Source: RYN-230 sp963813975
GTDB taxonomy: Bacteria; Actinomycetota; Actinomycetes; Streptosporangiales; Streptosporangiaceae
Direction: 5' to 3'
DNA: 64,000 bases
Assembly: GCA_963813975.1 (NCBI GenBank)
Contig: CAWFAP010000007.1
Location: 310,001 to 374,000 of the forward strand
Shown: one piece after another, positions 35,640 through 43,340 of the stretch
Position numbering within the stretch: position 1 is the first letter of the stretch
Layout: each line of letters opens with the position of its first letter
Program-made: the position numbers and the translations under genes
Notes under the pieces: model-generated
Databases searched by the model: none
What the model saw: the letters and a program-made list of their open reading frames with translations, nothing else
What the model was told of the DNA's origin: nothing

Positions 35640-36740
35640 CTAGGCGAGGGTGGCGAGACGGCGGCCGGCCGCGGCGATCCGCTCATCGGTGGCGGTGAGG
35701 GCCACCCGGATGTGCTGAGCCCCGGCCGGGCCGTAGAACTCGCCCGGCGCGACGAGGATGCCCGCCTCGGCGAGCAGCTGCACCGACGACCAGCAGTCGT
35801 GCCCCGGGCGGGAGGCCCACAGGTACAGGCCCGCTTCGGAGTGGCTGATCGTCCAGCCGGCCTTCTCCAGGGCGCCGCCCAGCTGGTCGCGGCGGGCCGC
35901 GTACGCCGAGCGCTGCCGCTCTGCGTGCGGGTCGTCGCTGAGCGCCGCTGTCAGCGCTGCCTGGACCGGGGCGGGCATCATCATCCCCGCGTGCTTGCGG
36001 ATCTCCAGCAGCTCCGCGACGAGCGCGGGGTCGCCCGTGACGAAGCCCGCCCGGTAGCCGGCCAGATTGGACCGCTTGGACACCGAGTGCACCGCGAGCA
36101 GCCCGTCGAACGACCCGCCGCACACGCCCGGGTGCAGCACGGACACCGGCTCGGTGTCCCAGCCCAGGCCGATGTAGCACTCGTCCGAGGCCAGGACCGC
36201 GCCCCGCTCCCGTGCCCAGAGCGCCATCTTGGCCAGGTGTTCGGGGGGCAGCACCCGCCCGGTCGGGTTGGAGGGCGAGTTGACCCACACCAGCCGGGTG
36301 GTTTGCGGGCCCAGGGCGGTGAGGCCATCCGAGGCCACCCCCCGGGCGCCCGCCAGCCGGGCGCCGATGTCGTAGGTCGGGTAGGCGAGTTCCGGGTAGA
36401 CGACCACGTCCCCGGGCCCGCAGCCGAGCAGCGCCGGCAGAGAGGCGATGAACTCCTTGGTGCCGATGAGCGGCAGCACCGCGTCAGGATCGACCGTGAC
36501 CCCGTGGCAGCGGGCCAGCCACCCGGCCGCCGCCTCGCGCAGCGCGGGGGTGCCGTGGGTGGCCGGGTACCCGGGAGCGTTGGCCGCGGCCCGGAGGGCG
36601 TCCTGCACTACCCCCGGGACAGGGTCCACGGGAGTACCCACGGACAGGTCCACGATCCCGTCCGGATGGGCCCGGGCCGTCTGGCCGTACGGAGCGAGCA
36701 GATCCCAGGGGAACCGGGGCAGCCGTGCCGCGAGGGTCAG
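35640..36740 (-). CDS. dapC: Succinyldiaminopimelate transaminase (DapC), probable CTG start
   Basis: DapC makes N-succinyl-LL-diaminopimelate in lysine and peptidoglycan synthesis. The aspartate-aminotransferase fold I enzyme is shown by HPDGIVDLSVGTPVDPVP, NSPSNPTGRVLPPEHLA, and HSVSKRSNLAGYRAGF (PLP lysine in SKR). Downstream of ferredoxin the usual N-terminus (RLPRFPWDLLAPYG) begins right after the ferredoxin stop, but there is no ATG, GTG or TTG in place. A CTG at 36740 overlaps that stop as CTGA and follows GGGAGAAGAG, so non-standard initiation is proposed. That gives 366 residues, the family length. Confidence 0.88.
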   Translation of the reverse strand: MTLAARLPRFPWDLLAPYGQTARAHPDGIVDLSVGTPVDPVPGVVQDALRAAANAPGYPATHGTPALREAAAGWLARCHGVTVDPDAVLPLIGTKEFIASLPALLGCGPGDVVVYPELAYPTYDIGARLAGARGVASDGLTALGPQTTRLVWVNSPSNPTGRVLPPEHLAKMALWARERGAVLASDECYIGLGWDTEPVSVLHPGVCGGSFDGLLAVHSVSKRSNLAGYRAGFVTGDPALVAELLEIRKHAGMMMPAPVQAALTAALSDDPHAERQRSAYAARRDQLGGALEKAGWTISHSEAGLYLWASRPGHDCWSSVQLLAEAGILVAPGEFYGPAGAQHIRVALTATDERIAAAGRRLATLA

Positions 36741-37064
36741 CTCTCTTCTCCCTGCGGAGGCAGCGCCGCCACGATCGAGTGGTCCTTGTTGATCTTCCCG
36801 ACCTTGGAGGCGCCACCAGGCGAGCCGAGGTCGCTGAAGAACTCCACGTTCGCCTTGTAGTAGTCCTTCCACTGGTCGGGCACGTCATCTTCGTAGAAGA
36901 TCGCCTCGACCGGGCAGACGGGCTCGCATGCGCCACAGTCCACGCACTCGTCAGGGTGTATGTAGAGCATGCGCTCGCCCTCGTAGATGCAGTCGAACGG
37001 GGCACTCCTCGATGCATGACCTGTCGAGGACGTCAACACAAGGCTGCGCAATTATGTACGTCAC
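36737..37064 (-). CDS. fdxA: 7Fe ferredoxin FdxA/FdxC, apparent frameshift
   Basis: This is the seven-iron (3Fe-4S plus 4Fe-4S) ferredoxin widespread in actinobacteria, which supplies electrons to cytochrome P450s and other enzymes. The C-terminal part HPDECVDCGACEPVCPVEAIFYEDDVP is in one frame, while the N-terminal part MTYIIAQPCVDVLDRSCIEECPV, starting at GTG 37064 (GAGGAG 7 nt upstream), is in another. Removing the surplus G at 36995 joins them into a normal 108-residue protein. The reading could be an error or a real frameshift; ferredoxin is likely needed, so error is favoured. It lies directly before dapC, as in Rv1177-Rv1178. Confidence 0.85.
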
Positions 37065-37194
37065 GTCGGAACTCCTCTTCCGGCATTCATCCCGGTGGGT
37101 CTGGGGCCTCCCAGTATCCCGTCCTGGGCAAGTATGTCGCGAAGGCGGCCGCGGCCGCGCCCGGGGCGGGGATTCACCAGCCGGCCGCAGGCTA

Positions 37195-38073
37195 TCAGCT
37201 CAGCTGGATGGTGCCCGCTGGCGGTGCACCCGCATCCCGGACCCAGCCTTTGCTGCCCGCGGCGGCACGCCACTGGTACCCGCCGAACCGCACCTGGTGA
37301 ACGCCGTACGCGCTGGCGTGGGTCACCAGCCAGGACGCCACGGACCAGCCGAGCTTCACGCGCGCGACCGGCATCAGCATGGTGTGCCGCTGCGCGGTCC
37401 GGGCCAGGACCGCGGTGGGCTGGCCGAAGGTGCTCGTCAGCCCCTTGGTGATGGCGGCCGCGTCGGGATAGCGGGGACTCGCCGCGGTGGACCAGCAGTA
37501 GACAGCGTGCCCGCGCTGGCCGGTGAACGCGGTGGCCATCTCCGTTGCCATCCGCTCGTACTGGATGTACGCCGACCCGTCCGCGCTGTGCTGCACCGCC
37601 TGGGCCGCCTGGTACACCGGCATGGTCTGGTAGCCGTGGATGCCCCTCAGCGCGCGGAAGAACTTGGTCGTCGCGTACACCGGGTTCTCGAGCTTCGCGC
37701 GCGGCCCCCAGCCCTGCGAGGGCCGCTGCTGGAACACGCCGACCGAGTCCATGTCCCCGTAGGCCAGGTCGTGCAGCTTGGATTCCTGCATCGCCGTCGC
37801 GTAGGCGATGGTGACCGCGGCCCGGGGCATCGACTGCTCGTGCGCCACGCCCGCGATGGTCGCCGCGATGCTGGCCTGCTGCGTATCGAGCAGCACCGAC
37901 TGGTGCGCGGCGGCGGCCTGGCATCCGGACCCGGTCAGGACGGGCACGATCACCGGCGCGAGACTGCGCACCACCAGGTAGGTGCCCACGGCGACGACGG
38001 CGAGCAGGCTGGTCACGACCACCGCGCGACGCCTGGCTCTCGGGCGCCGAAGGCGCGGCCGGCTGTTTGGCAC
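37195..38073 (-). CDS. Membrane-anchored lysozyme-like protein
   Basis: The N-terminus is very basic (RRPRARRRAVVV) followed by one hydrophobic segment (residues ~18-40), suggesting a signal anchor. The rest contains TIAYATAMQESKLHDLAYGDMDSVGVFQQRPSQGWG, which is like the lysozyme/transglycosylase-type fold of actinobacterial secreted proteins that database pipelines often mislabel as heavy-metal transporters. The Glu in MQESK could be catalytic. The actual substrate, probably peptidoglycan, is inferred. The GTG at 38073 has TAACTT 6 nt upstream (leaderless). Downstream is the fdxA gene on the same strand. Confidence 0.75.
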   Translation of the reverse strand: MPNSRPRLRRPRARRRAVVVTSLLAVVAVGTYLVVRSLAPVIVPVLTGSGCQAAAAHQSVLLDTQQASIAATIAGVAHEQSMPRAAVTIAYATAMQESKLHDLAYGDMDSVGVFQQRPSQGWGPRAKLENPVYATTKFFRALRGIHGYQTMPVYQAAQAVQHSADGSAYIQYERMATEMATAFTGQRGHAVYCWSTAASPRYPDAAAITKGLTSTFGQPTAVLARTAQRHTMLMPVARVKLGWSVASWLVTHASAYGVHQVRFGGYQWRAAAGSKGWVRDAGAPPAGTIQLS

Positions 38074-38079
38074 AAGCTG

Positions 38080-38085
38080 AAGTTA
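38080..38085 (-). promoter_or_regulatory. -10 box of the lysozyme-like gene (leaderless start)
   Basis: TAACTT (minus strand, 38085 to 38080) is followed by 6 nt and the GTG at 38073, without a ribosome-binding site. Confidence 0.45.
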
Positions 38086-38320
38086 CCGGCGCGGTCTGAC
38101 CGGAGTGACCCAGAACGCCGTACGGGGCCGGCCGCCCGGGAAGCCTTGACCCTGAGAATGCCGGTGGGTGACCGGGCAGTGACGTCCGGCGAATGACACG
38201 GTGGCGCGGCGGTGCCGTAGGCATGTCCAGGAGATGGGGAGGTGGCCAGCTGGCGGCCCGCGTCCGCGTCACCGAGGCGGGGTCCGCTGACCAGGTGATT
38301 CCACGTGGCAGGATCGAAGA

Positions 38321-39139
38321 GTGCAATCTGAGCCACGTCGTCGCATCCGCCGCCAGGGGCCGGCCATGCTGCGCGGCGATTTCATTCCGAAGACCACGAC
38401 CGACCAGCGGCTGCTCGACAAGCGCGGGCCCAGCGACTGGGTGCACACCGACCCATGGCGGGTACTGCGGATCCAGGCCGAGTTCGTGGAGGGATTCGGG
38501 CTGCTGGCCGAGCTCGGCCCAGCCGTCACGGTGTTCGGCTCGGCCCGGGTCCGGCCCGGCAGCCGCGAGTACGAGCAGGCCGAGCGGATCGGGACCGGGC
38601 TGGTCGAGGCCGGCTACGCGGTGATCACCGGCGGCGGCCCCGGGGTCATGGAGGCGGCCAACAAGGGTGCCGCCGAGGTGGGCGGCGTCTCGGTCGGCCT
38701 GGGCATTGAACTGCCCATGGAAATGGGGCTGAACGATTACGTCGAGATCGGCATGGAGTTCCGCTACTTCTTTGTCCGCAAGACGGTATTCATCAAGTAT
38801 TCGCAGGCCTTCGTGGTACTGCCCGGCGGTTTCGGCACGCTGGATGAGCTGTTCGAGGCGCTCACCCTGGTGCAGACCGGCAAGATAACGAGATTCCCGA
38901 TCGTGCTGGTGGGCAGCGACTACTGGTCCGGCCTGTTGTCCTGGATCCGGGACACGGTGCTGGCCAGCGGCAATGTCTCGGCCGGGGATGAGGAGCTGGT
39001 CACGGTGGAAGATGATCCGGACGAGGTGGTGCGGATCATCCAGCGGGCCCACGCGCAGCGCAACGGGGGCGACCCCGGGCTGGGCCGGGCAGCTGAGCCG
39101 GAGACCGGGCCGATGGCCGGCCCGGTGGCCGGGGACTGA
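38321..39139 (+). CDS. LOG-family Rossmann protein (TIGR00730, cytokinin-riboside-monophosphate phosphoribohydrolase-like)
   Basis: The motifs TVFGSARVRPGS, GGGPGVMEAANKGA and LPGGFGTLDELFE define the LOG family, which cleaves nucleotide ribosides (AMP, cytokinin riboside monophosphate) to free base and ribose phosphate. The likely catalytic residues are the Arg and Glu in the PGGFGTLDE region. The GTG at 38321 is 272 residues from the stop; an ATG at 38366 is the next option. The neighbouring gene order with DivIVA-like protein and tag matches Rv1205-Rv1210 as I recall it. Confidence 0.9.
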   Translation: MQSEPRRRIRRQGPAMLRGDFIPKTTTDQRLLDKRGPSDWVHTDPWRVLRIQAEFVEGFGLLAELGPAVTVFGSARVRPGSREYEQAERIGTGLVEAGYAVITGGGPGVMEAANKGAAEVGGVSVGLGIELPMEMGLNDYVEIGMEFRYFFVRKTVFIKYSQAFVVLPGGFGTLDELFEALTLVQTGKITRFPIVLVGSDYWSGLLSWIRDTVLASGNVSAGDEELVTVEDDPDEVVRIIQRAHAQRNGGDPGLGRAAEPETGPMAGPVAGD

Positions 39140-39165
39140 AAACCGCGCCGGCCGCATCCTCCTGG

Positions 39166-39828
39166 ATGCCGGCGGGCGCCGGGCGTGGGACGATTCTTAT
39201 TGTGCCGATTCTGTTGCTGCTTGCGGGGGTGGTCATTCTCGCCGGGGTGGTGGCCGTGGCCATGGGCCGCGGCGGCGAGATGACGGAGTTCGCCACGGAC
39301 TCCCTCCCGCCCACCCTGGACGGCGTGGTGACCGCCGAGGACGTGGCGGTGCTGCGCCCGCCGTCCTCGCTCTGGGGCTACAACGTGCCGGCGACCGACG
39401 AGGCGCTGAACCGGATCGCGCAGGCCCTGACCGAGCGCGATGTGGAGATCGCGGTGCTCCGCCAGCAGCTCGCCGAACTCCGCGCCGCCGCCGGCAGCCA
39501 TCCAGCCATCGCGGCGACCCTGCTGGCCCGCTCGAAAGCCGCCGCGGCCCGCGGAGGTACCGCTGGCCTGGGCGCTGTGCCGCGCAGGGGCGCGAACCCT
39601 GTCGCCTGGGAGCCCGGTTCTGACGCCGGCCCGGCGGGCACCGGGCCGGCGGACATGGGGTCAGCGGACACGGGGCCGGCGGACATCGGGTCGGCCGGCG
39701 TGAGGGCAGCAGGTGCCGGTTCACCGGCCAACGGTTCGGCAGGTAGCGCGCCAGCAGGCAGTGCTTCGCCAGGCAGCGCTTCGGCCGGTGCTGTTTCCGA
39801 GGAAGCGGCCGCTAGCCGCGATGACTGA
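39166..39828 (+). CDS. DivIVA-like membrane protein with repetitive tail
   Basis: The protein has one N-terminal hydrophobic helix (IVPILLLLAGVVILAGVVAVA), then a short coiled region with the motif VTAEDVAVLR...LWGYNVPATDEALNRIAQALTERDVEIAVLRQQLAEL that resembles the DivIVA-type domain of actinobacterial homologues (Rv1209-like). About 85 C-terminal residues are Ala/Gly/Ser/Pro repeats of five-residue period. The gene is probably involved in cell-pole or envelope organisation, but this is inferred from the family. A GTG at 39202 could be the true start, giving MPILLLLAG. It overlaps tag by 8 nt. Confidence 0.6.
   Translation: MPAGAGRGTILIVPILLLLAGVVILAGVVAVAMGRGGEMTEFATDSLPPTLDGVVTAEDVAVLRPPSSLWGYNVPATDEALNRIAQALTERDVEIAVLRQQLAELRAAAGSHPAIAATLLARSKAAAARGGTAGLGAVPRRGANPVAWEPGSDAGPAGTGPADMGSADTGPADIGSAGVRAAGAGSPANGSAGSAPAGSASPGSASAGAVSEEAAASRDD
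39628..39792 (+). repeat. 15-bp repeats in the tail of the DivIVA-like gene
   Basis: Two blocks share the 15-bp period: five units from 39628 to 39702 (GGGCCGGCGGACATG type, GPADM/GSADT) and five from 39718 to 39792 (GCTTCGCCAGGCAGC type, GSASP). Both are in frame. Confidence 0.85.
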
Positions 39829-40486
39829 CCTGGGCGGCCCGCCGGAGCCCGGCCGCGTAACGGAATCTGGCCGCGTAATGGAATCTGGCCGCGTGCCGGA
39901 GCCCGGCCCGGACGGGCGGCTGCGGTGCCCGTGGGCCCTGTCCGCCCCGGAACAACTCCCCTACCACGACGAGGAATGGGGACGCCCGGTCCGCGATGAC
40001 CGGGGAATATTCGAGCGGCTCAGCCTGGAGGCCTTCCAGTCCGGCCTGTCCTGGCTCACGATCCTCCGCAAGCGCGAAAACTTCCGGGCCGCGTTCGCCG
40101 GCTTCGATCCCGCCCTCGTGGCGGAATTCGGCCCGGACGACGTGACCCGGCTGCTCGGTGACGCCGGCATCATCAGGAACCGGGCCAAGATCGCGGCCGT
40201 CATCGGGAACGCCCGGGCCGCGCTGGCCGTCCCGGGCGGGGTGGCCGCGCTGTTCTGGAGCTACGCGGAGGATCCCGCGGACTGCGGCCCCGCCGGACCG
40301 CTGACCATGGCCGAGGTGCCCGCCTGGACCCCCGCGTCCAAGACGCTGGCCCGGGCACTGCGGGCCCACGGGTTCTCCTTCACCGGTCCGGTCACCGTCT
40401 ACGCCGCCTTCCAGGCCTGCGGGGTCGTCAACGATCATCTGCGCGGTTGCGTCCGGCGCGGGGCCTACCGGGGGCGGCCATGCTAA
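39821..40486 (+). CDS. tag: DNA-3-methyladenine glycosylase I
   Basis: Tag removes 3-methyladenine from alkylated DNA. The family signature CPWALSAPEQLPYHDEEWGRPVRDDRGIFERLSLEAFQSGLSW is at the N-terminal part of the conserved core, and the zinc ligands include the first Cys, the later VNDHLRGC motif and its His. WTPASKTLAR holds the catalytic region. The ATG at 39821 overlaps the upstream stop; the first ~40 residues form a repetitive tail of the type ESGRV. Length is 221 residues. It is probably cotranscribed with the DivIVA-like gene. Confidence 0.93.
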   Translation: MTDLGGPPEPGRVTESGRVMESGRVPEPGPDGRLRCPWALSAPEQLPYHDEEWGRPVRDDRGIFERLSLEAFQSGLSWLTILRKRENFRAAFAGFDPALVAEFGPDDVTRLLGDAGIIRNRAKIAAVIGNARAALAVPGGVAALFWSYAEDPADCGPAGPLTMAEVPAWTPASKTLARALRAHGFSFTGPVTVYAAFQACGVVNDHLRGCVRRGAYRGRPC

Positions 40487-40549
40487 GCATCTCGGCGCAT
40501 GAACCATACGGAGCGTGTCACACTGTGAGCGGACAGTGCAGGAGGTGTC

Positions 40550-41416
40550 ATGACCAGGGCGCGTGACCCGTGGCGGCCGGCCGCATCAGGCGGGGAACCG
40601 CCGCCTGTCCCGCCGGGCGTGGATCCTGCGGTGCCCAGCCCCGCCCGGCTATATGACTACTACCTCGGCGGCACGATCAACTACCCGGCTGACCAGCAGG
40701 CGGCGGAGCGTCTCCGGCACGACCTGCCCGAGATCTCCGACATGGCCTGGGCCAACCGCGGGTTTCACCAGCGGGCCGCGAAATGGCTGGCCGCGGAGCG
40801 CGGGATCAGCCAGTTCCTCGACCTCGGCTCCGGGCTGCCGACCCAGGGCAACACGCACCAGGTCGTCCGGGGGGTCGCGGCCGACGCCCGGGTGGTGTAC
40901 GTGGACAACGACCCCATGGTCCGCGCCTACGCCCAGGACTTGCTGACCGATAGCCGCCTGACTACCTTCGTCTTCGCCGACCTGCGCGATCCTGACCAGG
41001 TGCTGGGCAACCGGCAGCTGCAGGCACTGATCGACTTCACCCAGCCGGTCGGGCTGCTGATGACCGCCGTGCTGCACTTCGTGGCCGACAGCGCCGACCC
41101 GTGGGGCTTGGTGGCCCGGTACACGCAGGCCCTGGCGCCAGGCAGCTATCTCGCACTGTCCCACGTCACCGCGGACAACGTGCCCGACCGGGGGGTGCAG
41201 ACCGGCTTGTCGGTGTACCAGCAGGCCACCGAGAACATCTACCTGCGCCCCCGGGCCGAGGTGGAGCGCTTCTTCACCGGGCTGGACCTTGTCCCGCCGT
41301 GGCCAGCCGAGCCGCCGCGCCTGGTCTTCATGGGGGAGTGGGGAGCCGAGGATCCCGGGCTCGCCGACAGCGACGGCTCGCGCTGGGGCTACGCCGGGGT
41401 GGCCCGGCGGCCGTGA
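40550..41416 (+). CDS. SAM-dependent methyltransferase (DUF574 type)
   Basis: The sequence matches the actinobacterial DUF574/Methyltransf_19 family: SPARLYDYYLGGTINYPADQQAA, then the SAM-binding part FLDLGSGLPTQGNTHQVV and VVYVDNDPMVRAYAQDLL. These proteins are abundant in Streptomyces-like genomes, usually next to DUF397 and XRE-DUF5753 genes, but the methyl acceptor is unknown. The ATG at 40550 has CAGGAGG 4-5 nt upstream. It is followed after 16 nt by a DUF397 gene, so the two are cotranscribed. Confidence 0.9.
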   Translation: MTRARDPWRPAASGGEPPPVPPGVDPAVPSPARLYDYYLGGTINYPADQQAAERLRHDLPEISDMAWANRGFHQRAAKWLAAERGISQFLDLGSGLPTQGNTHQVVRGVAADARVVYVDNDPMVRAYAQDLLTDSRLTTFVFADLRDPDQVLGNRQLQALIDFTQPVGLLMTAVLHFVADSADPWGLVARYTQALAPGSYLALSHVTADNVPDRGVQTGLSVYQQATENIYLRPRAEVERFFTGLDLVPPWPAEPPRLVFMGEWGAEDPGLADSDGSRWGYAGVARRP

Positions 41417-41432
41417 CCTGGGGAGGGGTGCT

Positions 41433-41678
41433 GTGAGCAGGAAGCCGACTGTGGAGGATCTGGGCATCCAGGTGGACGCCCAGCAGTGGCGCCGGTCCGG
41501 GGACGGCGAAGGCTCGATCGAGGTCGCCTTCGTGCCCGGCGTGGGCGGGGCGGCCGAGTGGGTGCTGATGCGCGTGACTGGGGATCCGGACGGCCGGATC
41601 CTCGTCTACGACCGCCATGAGTGGGAGTGTTTCCTGGACGGCGCCCGGGGCGGCGAGTTCGACGACGGGGCCAGCTGA
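41433..41678 (+). CDS. DUF397-family small protein
   Basis: An 81-residue protein with the DUF397 pattern: a Trp-Arg-Arg-Ser element (QWRRSGDGEGSIEVAF), a central basic/acidic region (RVTGDPDGRILV) and WECFL near the end. It has GGGAGGGG ahead of the GTG at 41433. Family members sit next to WhiJ-like regulators and are thought to modulate them. This copy follows the DUF574 methyltransferase. Confidence 0.75.
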   Translation: MSRKPTVEDLGIQVDAQQWRRSGDGEGSIEVAFVPGVGGAAEWVLMRVTGDPDGRILVYDRHEWECFLDGARGGEFDDGAS

Positions 41679-41802
41679 GCGCCGGTCCGGCAGGCGGGCG
41701 ACCCGGGTCAGGCGGCGGTGGCGCGAGCGTAGCGCGACCGTAGCGCGGCTTTTCCGCAGGTGTCACTCTCGACGTAACCTGGGAGACCCATGAGAGTATC
41801 CA

Positions 41803-41839
41803 ATAATCTGCGATTCACAAGTTAGGTAGCGCTATGCTG
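41803..41839 (+). promoter_or_regulatory. Shared promoter motif before the XRE gene
   Basis: AATAATCTGCGATTCACAA (41802-41820) is followed by TTAGGTAGCGCTATGCTG (41822-41839), which contains the -10-like TATGCT. Both parts recur before the HATPase gene (43190-43317) with 15 of 18 and 14 of 18 matches. The XRE start lies 32 nt downstream. Confidence 0.6.
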
Positions 41840-41870
41840 CACGCATCATCCTGCCAAGGAGGAGATCCCG

Positions 41871-42719
41871 ATGGCTGACGATGCCTACGGCGCGACCGTA
41901 GCCAAGCGTCGGCTGTCCCGCCGCCTCGCCGAGCTCCGGACCGAGAGCGGCCACACCGCGAACCACGTCTGCGACATCCTGAACTGGGGACGCGGCAAGG
42001 TGGGCCGGTTCGAGGCCAACCAGTGGAAGCGCCCTGAGATGAGCGACATCAGGGACCTGCTCCGGATCTATGGCGTGGATGCCACGACCGCGGAGGAGCT
42101 GGAGGAACTCGCCATCCGGGCCCGGGCCCGGCCGTGGTGGCGTGATTACACTGAAATCTTCGAGAACGAGTTTCCGGGGTTCGAGAACGATGCCGACCGG
42201 ATCCAGGTTTGCATGCCGCTGGTGGTGCCCGGCCTGCTGCAGACCCAGGATTATGCGGAAGCCTTCATGCGGGCCGGCCCGCGGCCGCCCGCCTGGCGCC
42301 GGAAGGCCATGGAGACCCGGCAGCGCCGGCAGGAGATCCTCGACCGCAACAACGGGAAGGCGCCCCGCCTGGTCGCCGTGATCACCGAGGCGTCGCTCAT
42401 GTACCACTGGGGCAGCAGGCAGGAGCGGCGCGAGCAGATCGAGCACCTGATCGAGATGAGCCACCGGCCCAATGTGGAACTGCGCATCCAGCGGTTTGCG
42501 GACGGCCCCAGCCCCGGGGTGTCGTCCTCCATCAACATCTTTGACCTACCGGGAGACGAGCCCCTCGTCTTCACCGAAACGGACACAGCCATCCAGGAGG
42601 TAAGCAGACCGGAAGAGGTGAGCTTGTACGTCCAGGCCTTTGGCCGGATCCGAGATTCAGCCCAGGAGCCTGCGGCAACCGTGCTTTACCTGGAACACCT
42701 CGCTCAACAACTGGAGTAA
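41871..42719 (+). CDS. XRE-family regulator with DUF5753 domain (WhiJ-like)
   Basis: The N-terminal ~65 residues are an HTH (LSRRLAELRTESGHTANHVCDILNWGRGKVGRFEANQWKRP), followed by the DUF5753 ligand-sensing domain (VPGLLQTQDYAEAFMRAG, then VELRIQRFADGPSPG, YLEHLAQQLE end). WhiJ of S. coelicolor is the best known member and represses development until its partner is engaged. The ATG has AAGGAGGAG upstream. It is cotranscribed with the next DUF397 gene (2-nt gap) and probably binds the palindromic motif found before itself and the HATPase gene. Confidence 0.92.
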   Translation: MADDAYGATVAKRRLSRRLAELRTESGHTANHVCDILNWGRGKVGRFEANQWKRPEMSDIRDLLRIYGVDATTAEELEELAIRARARPWWRDYTEIFENEFPGFENDADRIQVCMPLVVPGLLQTQDYAEAFMRAGPRPPAWRRKAMETRQRRQEILDRNNGKAPRLVAVITEASLMYHWGSRQERREQIEHLIEMSHRPNVELRIQRFADGPSPGVSSSINIFDLPGDEPLVFTETDTAIQEVSRPEEVSLYVQAFGRIRDSAQEPAATVLYLEHLAQQLE

Positions 42720-42721
42720 CA

Positions 42722-42931
42722 ATGACTGACCTGTCTCGAGCACAGTGGCGCAAGGCGCGCCTCAGCAGTACCTCTAACGGCGGTTGCGTGGAAGTCGCCG
42801 CCAACTTCGTGGATGTCGTCGCGGTCCGGGACAGCACCCGGCCGGGCGACGGCGCACACGTGGTCAGCCGGGCCGCGTTCGCCGAGTTCCTGTCGGATAG
42901 CAAGGCGGGCCGGTACGACCTCGACCGCTGA
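42722..42931 (+). CDS. DUF397-family small protein (WhiJ partner)
   Basis: The 69-residue protein has the classical DUF397 pattern: WRKARLSSTSNGGCVEVA, then VVAVRDSTRPGDGAHVVSRAAFAEFL. In WhiJ/AbaB-type pairs this small protein is encoded after the XRE gene, apparently antagonising it. It starts 2 nt after the XRE stop, so it is in the same operon, and a strong terminator lies 90 nt downstream. Confidence 0.88.
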   Translation: MTDLSRAQWRKARLSSTSNGGCVEVAANFVDVVAVRDSTRPGDGAHVVSRAAFAEFLSDSKAGRYDLDR

Positions 42932-42937
42932 GCCCCG

Positions 42938-42987
42938 CCGGCGAAGCTGGCCAGGCAGGCAGGGCCGGCGAAGCTGGCCAGGCAGGC
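42938..42987 (+). repeat. 23-bp direct repeat before the terminator
   Basis: CCGGCGAAGCTGGCCAGGCAGGC occurs twice, at 42938-42960 and 42965-42987 (period 27). It lies between the DUF397 stop and the terminator. Confidence 0.8.
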
Positions 42988-43020
42988 CCTGCAGCGGGCC
43001 GGTCAAGTCGGCTAGGCAGT

Positions 43021-43056
43021 AAAGAATCCCCCGGGTGGCCGCCCGGGGGATTCTTT
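43021..43056 (+). terminator. Strong terminator of the XRE-DUF397 operon
   Basis: A perfect 15-bp stem (43021-43035 with 43042-43056) has loop TGGCCG and ends in TTTCT. It is the clearest intrinsic terminator in the window. Confidence 0.92.
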
Positions 43057-43274
43057 CTGTACAGGGCCTGTCTCGAGGCCAGGCGGCTCCAGATGGGCAG
43101 CCGCCGCGGCCTCGACTGTACTGCCCTGACCGCTGGCCTGGCAGCATCGGGCCCCCCGGTCGTTACCTCATAGCCACAGCAGTGTCACCTTACGTAGCGT
43201 TACGATGAGGCCGCCGCCGAGGCCGGCGGTTGGGTAAAGACTCGGTCAACCCGGGCCGACAAGAGCCGATGTCG
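43057..43274 (+). other. Intergenic region between terminator and HATPase promoter
   Basis: After the terminator this region holds no gene. The only notable element is TTACGTAGCGTTACGATG (43190-43207), similar to the XRE promoter motif. Confidence 0.5.
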
Positions 43275-43317
43275 TTGCACAGCGGGCTCATGACTCATAA
43301 TCTGTGTTTCACAGATT
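43275..43317 (+). promoter_or_regulatory. Promoter and palindromic operator of the HATPase gene
   Basis: TTGCAC (43275-43280), 17 nt, then TAATCT (43298-43303) form a good -35/-10 pair. The inverted repeat AATCTGTG-TTT-CACAGATT (43299-43317) overlaps the -10 and transcription start. The repeat matches the motif before the XRE gene, so the XRE protein may repress this promoter. Confidence 0.7.
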
Positions 43318-43340
43318 GCGGGCCGGGAAGGCTGAAGATC

